Below the pieces are notes generated by a model. It was not told the DNA's origin. It saw only the letters and a program-made list of their open reading frames with translations, and ran no database searches. This document shows positions 22,517 through 64,000 of a stretch of 64,000 nucleotides of DNA, piece by piece; within the stretch, counting starts at the first letter, position 1; every line of letters starts with the position of its first letter. This DNA is from Lamellibrachia satsuma (taxonomy: Eukaryota; Annelida; Polychaeta; Sabellida; Siboglinidae): the NCBI GenBank assembly GCA_033239005.1, contig BSQZ01000038.1:2715001-2779000 (forward strand), written 5' to 3'. The position numbers and the translations under genes were made by a program.

Positions 22517-25012
22517 TGTGTCTGTGTAATTTAGAGCATATGCAACCAACCTTAAGTTTATTTTCACACAGCATACTCTTTCTCGGCACAAAGAAAATGT
22601 GGAACTCTTTCAAGCAGCCAACTGCCTCTTCCTCTCTGGAAAAATTTCAAAATATTTGTAAAAACACGATTATATCTATCAGGAGTGGCTGCAGGTTTAT
22701 GAGTAGAACTTTCTGGAAAGTAGCTGCATAGCATTGCTTGCAATAATAGCATTATATACGACATTACATGCAAGATATATGATACAACATTATCAACCCA
22801 CTGATTACTAAAGAAACTATCAATTCAGAAACCCCTAACATGTCTTAATTAAAAGAGAACATCCTCAAATGCTACGCGGTACACATTTCTAGCAGAAATA
22901 TTCTTAGAAATCATGTACAGATTTTTCATGAGTACATACGTGCTTGTTATGCACGACTACATATTTATGAAGCACACCTTTCTAAGTGACAAATGACTTT
23001 ATGTGGAAAAATAATCACGGACTTGAAAAACGTACAACATATATTTGCTTACCTGTGAATATTCTGTGCCATATTGTCCATCAGTGACAGTTTTAGCCGA
23101 CAGATGAAGATAATATTTGCTTACCTGTGAACATTCTGTGCCACATTGTCCATCAGCGACAGTTTTGGCCGACAGATGAAGATAATATTTGCTTACCTGT
23201 GAACATTTTGTGCCACACTGTCCATCAGCGACAGTTTTGGCCGACAGATGAAGATAATATTTGCGACACTGTTCCGTGGCAACTGTCCGGGTGCAAGAGG
23301 GTACATCTTGTCGACACCATGTTCCTGTCAAATAAAAATCAATGATACAATGTTATTTATAAGCTTCCAAGTCTATTCTGACATTCATAATTTCTTTCCA
23401 AACACTTCTCCATGCTATCTTAATTTGGGAAATTTCACTGGAAAAAAGAACAACATATTCATAGCAACTTGCCAAATACTCAAACATTGATCATTTTAAA
23501 ATCACTCTAAGTTTAAAAAATGACGTCATTGTAATTGGTTAGGTAAGACTGTATTTAATTTTGGTTTTAAAACATTCCATAACTGTAAATGCTTTATTTC
23601 ATGTAATTGCAACAATTACATGAATTCATCCTCGCTAACCACGGGTGGTAGTAGTACTGCACTACCCCTGGCAGATAAATCTGTCGAAATGTTTTTCTCA
23701 TGCCATGCGTGAATGTAGGCTGAATCGTTTGTACTTCATCCCACTTCCTGGTCTTGGTTGATGTCTTTCTGGGAACTAGACACACTCCGCCAAAATTTAA
23801 AAGAGTTTCAAGAAATTACCTGTCCGACCAACGGTCCATTGCCAATTAAAGTTAAGTTATTTACCAAATATTACATGTATGTGATGTAACATGAACCACA
23901 AATAGCCACATCTAAAATGCCCAATAGTCATAGGGATGTACCCATTGGTTAACGCAGCAACACTAAGTTCCACACTTCAACAGGGTTATCTGCCCAAGGT
24001 ACTGTTGTACTCGACAGTCCCCCTGGCGGCGAGGATGCATCAGTTGTGATTAATTAGTCTTTTCATATTACAAACTTTACCTGAAAAACTATCAAAATTA
24101 CTATTTCACACAAGAAGAAAGTAACGATTTAATTATAATACATAATCAAAGGAATATTCATAACATATAATTAACAAATCCTGAATAAATTATTTTGGAA
24201 CAAACATAAAGGATATGTAATTGTGTAATTGTCTGGACATTTTGTTAGTGTAAGAGTAATTGTAATGAAAAGTAACTGAAACTGTAATTGAGTTGATACT
24301 GTGTAGCTGGACCTGGCTAGACCAACAACTCATTACCTTCAGCAGCGAGTACTCTGCAATCAGACTGAATGGGCCGGTAAGTGCCTCATCCCAAACCAGT
24401 GCCTTCAACAAAATAATTGTATCATTCCTTCAACCTGAATTACGATAAACAAAAACAGTGTAGCTAAGTAATGTTAAAACAGACATGACCTCCATAAACT
24501 ATAAATCATGACCCTGTATGCATAACAGAACAGCTATTTAAAATGCACAGAATATTCATTGAATTATTTTTATTTGGTGGCCAATTCCCCTGCGTTATCA
24601 CCGGTATCAGTGTCTAGTATTAGTAAGTTGGGCCTGGCCGTCAGAAATGTCAATGACAATGAGGAAGAAGAACGCCCTGTTCAGAAGCTATTTTGTCAGG
24701 GTGCCAAAAATAATCGAAAGGGGGTACCGTCTCAACATCACTAGTACTTTGTTCGGGAGTAAAGCAATGATCAATCCCAACATCGTCACAGTTTTTACTA
24801 TCAAGTATTATAACACATTCAATTATCGCCCATGCATTCCCACTGGAATAAACGGATCCTACCACAATACCTTTACATGTGGAAATGCAAGCTAAACCCA
24901 TTAGTGCTACCTTACTTCCTGTGCACCTGTCCAAACATTCTAACAATTCACGCCGATAGGATTCACGTAAAACTGCAAGATTAATCCTTCCACTAGCTAA
25001 GTGGGAAGCCAT
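9082..25012 (-). CDS. VPS33A: VPS33A, complete 16-exon gene (HOPS/CORVET SM protein)
   Basis: Spliced CDS on the minus strand, exons in order: 25012-24911, 24402-24337, 23324-23197, 22635-22551, 22125-22021, 20954-20838, 19901-19727, 19160-18964, 17403-17313, 16746-16672, 15403-15324, 14556-14470, 13298-13167, 11443-11275, 10335-10213, 9185-9082. Every junction is GT-AG and keeps phase. The total is 1836 nt, or 611 residues plus TAA, close to the roughly 596 residues of vertebrate VPS33A. Recognition rests on alignment with the known family along the whole length, for example [56 protein letters not shown] and [20 protein letters not shown]. Family knowledge: a Sec1/Munc18 protein that binds VPS16 in HOPS and CORVET and templates SNARE assembly at late endosomes and lysosomes. 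The divergent stretch in exon 8 is rich in Gly, Ser and Glu, as expected of a loop. No frameshift or stop was seen. VPS33B is less likely, given the C-terminal match to VPS33A. Confidence 0.96.
9236..9720. repeat. 33-bp minisatellite inside a dispersed repeat (VPS33A intron 15)
   Basis: About ten units of CTCACTAATACAGCTACC plus CGCCATTATGGTCAC. Flanking sequence at 9600-9720 contains diverged versions of the same phrase (GCTAATACAGTCACCTCATT, TAATAGTGAGGTTCTACTGT), so the array grew inside an older dispersed element. Confidence 0.9.
10213..10335 (-). CDS. VPS33A: VPS33A exon 15 (residues 537-577)
   Basis: Encodes [20 protein letters not shown], then [20 protein letters not shown]. Acceptor TTTTCTAAAG, donor G|GTATAG. 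The sequence after the donor runs into a TG/TA-rich stretch (10110-10190). Confidence 0.94.
10384..10745. repeat. 55-bp minisatellite in VPS33A intron 14
   Basis: About 6.5 units beginning GGGAATTAGACAACGACATC and containing AACAATCTGATGTTG. The array starts roughly 50 bp upstream (in transcript sense) of the exon 15 acceptor. Confidence 0.93.
11275..11443 (-). CDS. VPS33A: VPS33A exon 14 (residues 481-536)
   Basis: Encodes [40 protein letters not shown] and [16 protein letters not shown], the most conserved stretch of VPS33A. Acceptor TTCCTTTCAG. The donor is A|GTTAGT, an unusual but usable GT donor that keeps phase with exon 15. Confidence 0.95.
11640..11716 (-). repeat. tRNA-derived SINE fragment
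   Basis: On the minus strand a perfect pol III A box TGGCACAGTGG (11704-11714) is followed about 30 nt later by the B box GGGTTCAAACCC (11664-11675). No clean acceptor-stem closure, so this is a SINE head rather than a functional tRNA gene. Confidence 0.65.
11760..12300. repeat. About 240-bp tandem duplications preceding the 38-bp array
   Basis: Three diverged copies of a block containing CATCACAAACATATCACAAC, TTTTATTCTTAGCC and AGGTG...TACATGTTATAAATAATGTC. The last part of each block is the ancestor of the 38-bp unit that follows. Confidence 0.7.
12310..13115. repeat. 38-bp minisatellite in VPS33A intron 13
   Basis: About 21 units of ATAGGTGTAGTACATGTTGT plus GAATATTGTCTATTACCG, with 33-35 bp short variants that lost GTT or similar. 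It ends about 50 bp inside the intron from the exon 13 donor. Confidence 0.95.
13167..13298 (-). CDS. VPS33A: VPS33A exon 13 (residues 437-480)
   Basis: Encodes [20 protein letters not shown], then [20 protein letters not shown] and VKEQ. Acceptor TTATCTTAG, donor CAG|GTGTGT, phase 0. The 38-bp minisatellite begins about 60 bp into the following intron. Confidence 0.95.
13480..13552. repeat. (TA)n microsatellite
   Basis: Long uninterrupted TA run in VPS33A intron 12. Confidence 0.95.
14470..14556 (-). CDS. VPS33A: VPS33A exon 12 (residues 408-436)
   Basis: Encodes [20 protein letters not shown], then DYYKREIIQ. Acceptor GTTGCTTCAG, donor CAG|GTCAGG, phase 0. A large fold-back repeat begins about 20 bp upstream of the acceptor. 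Confidence 0.95.
14573..15065. repeat. Large fold-back (MITE-like) element in VPS33A intron 11
   Basis: Left arm 14577-14800 and right arm about 14830-15062 are imperfect reverse complements: AGACAACTGTGTT at the left end against AACACAGTTGTCT at the right end, with ACACAAAGTTTACCATT and TATCTCGAAAACTACT inside both arms. The spacer is only about 30 bp. No transposase is encoded, so this is a non-autonomous fold-back element or an inverted duplication. Confidence 0.8.
15149..15176. repeat. (TA)n microsatellite
   Basis: Short TA run just outside the fold-back element, VPS33A intron 11. Confidence 0.9.
15324..15403 (-). CDS. VPS33A: VPS33A exon 11 (residues 381-407)
   Basis: Encodes [20 protein letters not shown], then QEPILK. 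Acceptor AATGTTGCAG, donor AAA|GTAAGC, phase 0. Matches the YIEDCIAQ signature of VPS33A. Confidence 0.94.
15760..16015 (+). mobile_element. LINE 3' end fragment, copy 1
   Basis: Reads like the basic C-terminus of a non-LTR reverse transcriptase (RRRRPRLKD, then a repeat of the RW..C-type tail in broken frame), followed by GTGATGAAAAAAGG and ATCGACGACCGATATCAATG. The copy at 52285-52765 shares the same order of segments, which identifies the family. Confidence 0.6.
16672..16746 (-). CDS. VPS33A: VPS33A exon 10 (residues 356-380)
   Basis: Encodes [20 protein letters not shown] and HTQQ after a split His codon. Acceptor CCAATTTTAG, donor CAAG|GTACAG. Aligns with the family's [20 protein letters not shown] segment. 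Confidence 0.93.
17100..17275. repeat. Hairpin element with three-way-junction shape
   Basis: Arms ATTCTGGGACTTA (near 17131) and TAAGTCCCAGAAT (near 17180) form a strong stem. It is followed by CTGAAGA, a second stem GGCAA...TTGCC, and CTGAAGTGAGTTAACTTT, which pairs back to AAAGTTTAACTTCAG upstream. Probably the end of a retroelement. Confidence 0.5.
17313..17403 (-). CDS. VPS33A: VPS33A exon 9 (residues 326-355)
   Basis: Encodes [20 protein letters not shown], then [10 protein letters not shown]. Acceptor TTTCAAAG, donor C|GTATGT, exit phase 1. Confidence 0.95.
17815..18330. repeat. 29-bp minisatellite in VPS33A intron 8
   Basis: About 17 units of CCCTCTAGAGTAACTTAACT plus TCAGACCAT. The first units (17815-17960) are more diverged, the later ones nearly identical, which suggests recent expansion at one end. 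Confidence 0.94.
18964..19160 (-). CDS. VPS33A: VPS33A exon 8 (residues 260-325)
   Basis: Begins after TGCTTTCAG and encodes a variable loop ([18 protein letters not shown]) and then the conserved [20 protein letters not shown] segment, ending AQFD|GTGAGT in phase 0. The loop is longer and more acidic/Ser-rich than in vertebrates. Confidence 0.94.
19363..19438. repeat. (TA)n microsatellite
   Basis: Uninterrupted TA run in VPS33A intron 7. Confidence 0.95.
19615..19665. repeat. End fragment of the 20-mer-bearing mobile element
   Basis: CTGTGCAAGGCTGGGTAACT followed by CAGCTAGTAGT resembles the terminal part of the element copies at 33.6, 47.2, 54.0 and 62.8 kb. Confidence 0.45.
19727..19901 (-). 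CDS. VPS33A: VPS33A exon 7 (residues 202-259)
   Basis: Encodes [15 protein letters not shown] through [16 protein letters not shown] and [15 protein letters not shown], the conserved SM-family core around the LLILDR strand. Exit phase 1 at A|GTAAGT. The acceptor TTTTGTAG and the first 18 exonic bases are the seed of the roughly 22-copy array directly upstream. Confidence 0.95.
19902..20595. repeat. 31-bp array of the VPS33A exon 7 splice acceptor
   Basis: About 22 units. Read on the minus strand each unit is 13 intronic bases (CTGTCTTTTGTAG or CTGTTTATTGTAG) followed by CATGTTGTCGACATGATG or a close variant, the first 18 bases of exon 7. The array is contiguous with the true acceptor at 19901/19902. 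Units near 20400-20590 are more diverged, with some longer variants. Confidence 0.95.
20838..20954 (-). CDS. VPS33A: VPS33A exon 6 (residues 163-201)
   Basis: Encodes [20 protein letters not shown], then [19 protein letters not shown]. Acceptor TGTGGACAG, donor AAG|GTCAGT, phase 0 at both ends. Confidence 0.95.
22021..22125 (-). CDS. VPS33A: VPS33A exon 5 (residues 128-162)
   Basis: Encodes [20 protein letters not shown], then [15 protein letters not shown]. Acceptor TCTTTGCAG. The donor AAG|GTATTT sits at the edge of an 18-bp perfect palindrome (22006-22023), and a second copy of AAG|GTATTT occurs 15 bp into the intron. Confidence 0.95.
22453..22513. repeat. (TA)n microsatellite
   Basis: TA run in VPS33A intron 4, starting about 37 bp beyond the exon 4 donor. 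Confidence 0.95.
22551..22635 (-). CDS. VPS33A: VPS33A exon 4 (residues 99-127)
   Basis: Encodes [20 protein letters not shown], equivalent to the family's FHILFVPRRSLLCE segment. Acceptor TTTTTCCAG, donor AAG|GTTGGT (a weak donor), phase 0 exit. A (TA)n run starts about 37 bp downstream. Confidence 0.94.
23036..23196. repeat. 72-bp tandem copies of exon 3 end plus donor
   Basis: Two full intronic copies (about 23125-23196 and 23053-23124) and a short third remnant of the 3' part of VPS33A exon 3 with its GTAAGC donor. The copies keep CATCTGTCGGC and CAGGTAAGC almost unchanged; the distal one has more substitutions. Confidence 0.95.
23197..23324 (-). CDS. VPS33A: VPS33A exon 3 (residues 57-98)
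   Basis: Encodes EHGVDKMY through [14 protein letters not shown] and NVAQNVH, ending in phase 2 at CACAG|GTAAGC. Acceptor TTTGACAG. The last 66 exonic bases plus the donor are repeated downstream in the intron (23053-23196); only this first donor keeps the frame open. Confidence 0.95.
24337..24402 (-). CDS. VPS33A: VPS33A exon 2 (residues 35-56)
   Basis: Encodes [20 protein letters not shown] followed by LK. Acceptor TTGTTGAAG, donor AAG|GTAATG, both phase 0. Confidence 0.95.
24911..25012 (-). CDS. VPS33A: VPS33A exon 1 (residues 1-34)
   Basis: Starts at the ATG at 25012 and encodes [20 protein letters not shown] through CTGSK, the conserved N-terminal helix of the SM fold. The donor is AAG|GTAGCA, phase 0. 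The start is chosen because the sequence aligns from the first Met of VPS33A and no upstream in-frame extension resembles the family. Confidence 0.95.
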
Positions 25013-25497
25013 CGCTATATAAGTGCGGGACTGCGATCAATATATATAAGTAAACATTTCCGTAATGAATAAGAAAACTATAATTATTTTGTACACCGAC
25101 ATATTTATTTAAATTACATACATTACGAAATGTTGTAATTCTTAATACTGCTATAAAATAGTTATACAATATTAACATAATTTTAACCAATCATTGTCAA
25201 GCGGCCTTCACCTTCATTTGTGAATTATCAATATTTATGAAAATCATGTCGAAGTAGGAGTAAACATGTTGTGTATGGCAATGACAGTTGGCTTGTGGAC
25301 GTTATACCATTTTCAAATGTTGCTACATGAATAGTGTTGAAGATCAGTGTACCACAGGTAACCAGCGTTAACCTGTATTACGTCGCTGGTGTATTTCGCC
25401 CGACTTGACAGCTACCGTCAACAGAGGTTCGCGACACGATCGATTGCCGGCTGTCGGACAAGGCACCGCGGTCCTTCCTGAAGGATCAAACGCCAAG
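25013..25497. promoter_or_regulatory. Shared head-to-head promoter of VPS33A and SGSM
   Basis: Only 485 bp separate the two start codons, so both core promoters should lie here or within the 5' UTRs. A CCAATCA box sits at 25187-25193. The SGSM-proximal part (about 25379-25515) carries roughly fifteen CpGs, against a very AT-rich background, as expected of an unmethylated promoter. The VPS33A-proximal half is AT-rich. No convincing TATA box at a suitable distance was found. Transcription start sites cannot be placed. Confidence 0.6.
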
Positions 25498-63873
<38,376 letters not shown>

Positions 63874-64000
63874 GTGAGTTTTCAGGTGTTGTTGAAGATG
63901 TGAATGTGAATGAATAGCAGATGATCAATCCAAAAACAGTGTTTGGTTAATACAATTTCCTACTAAGTGAGTTTTGTTTAGCCACCAAAAGATTTTAGGG

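Noticed and set aside
25041..25048. TATA box for VPS33A
   Set aside because: TATATATA lies only about 30 bp from the start codon, which would leave almost no 5' UTR.

Overview
Eukaryotic, intron-rich genomic DNA from an animal. There are no bacterial-style genes. Coding sequence is a few percent of the window; the rest is intron and intergenic DNA packed with minisatellites, (TA)n runs, tRNA-derived SINEs and broken non-LTR retrotransposons. The repeat style and the LINE families suggest a marine invertebrate, perhaps a mollusc or other lophotrochozoan. That assignment is an inference with low confidence.

Two real protein genes can be assembled exon by exon, and both keep reading frame across every junction. 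On the minus strand, 25012 to 9082, lies a complete 16-exon VPS33A gene: 1836 coding bases, 611 residues plus stop. It encodes the Sec1/Munc18-type core subunit of the HOPS and CORVET endolysosomal tethering complexes. On the plus strand, from 25498 past the right edge, lies the 5' part of a small G protein signaling modulator gene (SGSM1/2 type). Eleven exons are visible, giving 454 codons with the RUN domain and the PH-like Rab-binding region; the TBC RabGAP domain must lie beyond the window. The genes are head to head, with 485 bp between start codons that probably form a shared promoter. Both proteins act in Rab-controlled membrane traffic, but co-regulation is only inferred.

Layout. 1-3000: a 42/54-bp minisatellite split by a 5'-truncated LINE. 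4360-7250: a decayed CR1-like LINE on the minus strand. 7250-9080: unassigned DNA and the VPS33A 3' end. 9082-25012: VPS33A, with tandem arrays in introns 3, 6, 8, 13, 14 and 15. 25013-25497: intergenic promoter. 25498-64000: SGSM, where introns 1 to 8 nearly all carry arrays, including 48 copies of a 52-bp unit in intron 1 and at least seven arrays in the 12-kb intron 4.

The most unusual pattern is that several minisatellites are amplified copies of functional sequence rather than of random DNA. The intron 6 array of VPS33A repeats the 3' splice site plus the first 18 bases of exon 7. The intron 3 array repeats the last 66 bases of exon 3 plus its 5' splice site. An SGSM intron 8 array carries an acceptor-like motif in most units and runs into a 60-nt, frame-preserving candidate exon. 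A 31-bp array is built from the pol III A-box region of a tRNA-SINE. A 20-bp array was seeded twice inside copies of one mobile element. In both VPS33A cases, only the exon-proximal splice site gives an open frame. Such arrays could therefore act as copy-number-dependent splicing modulators; this is a hypothesis to test with RNA data.
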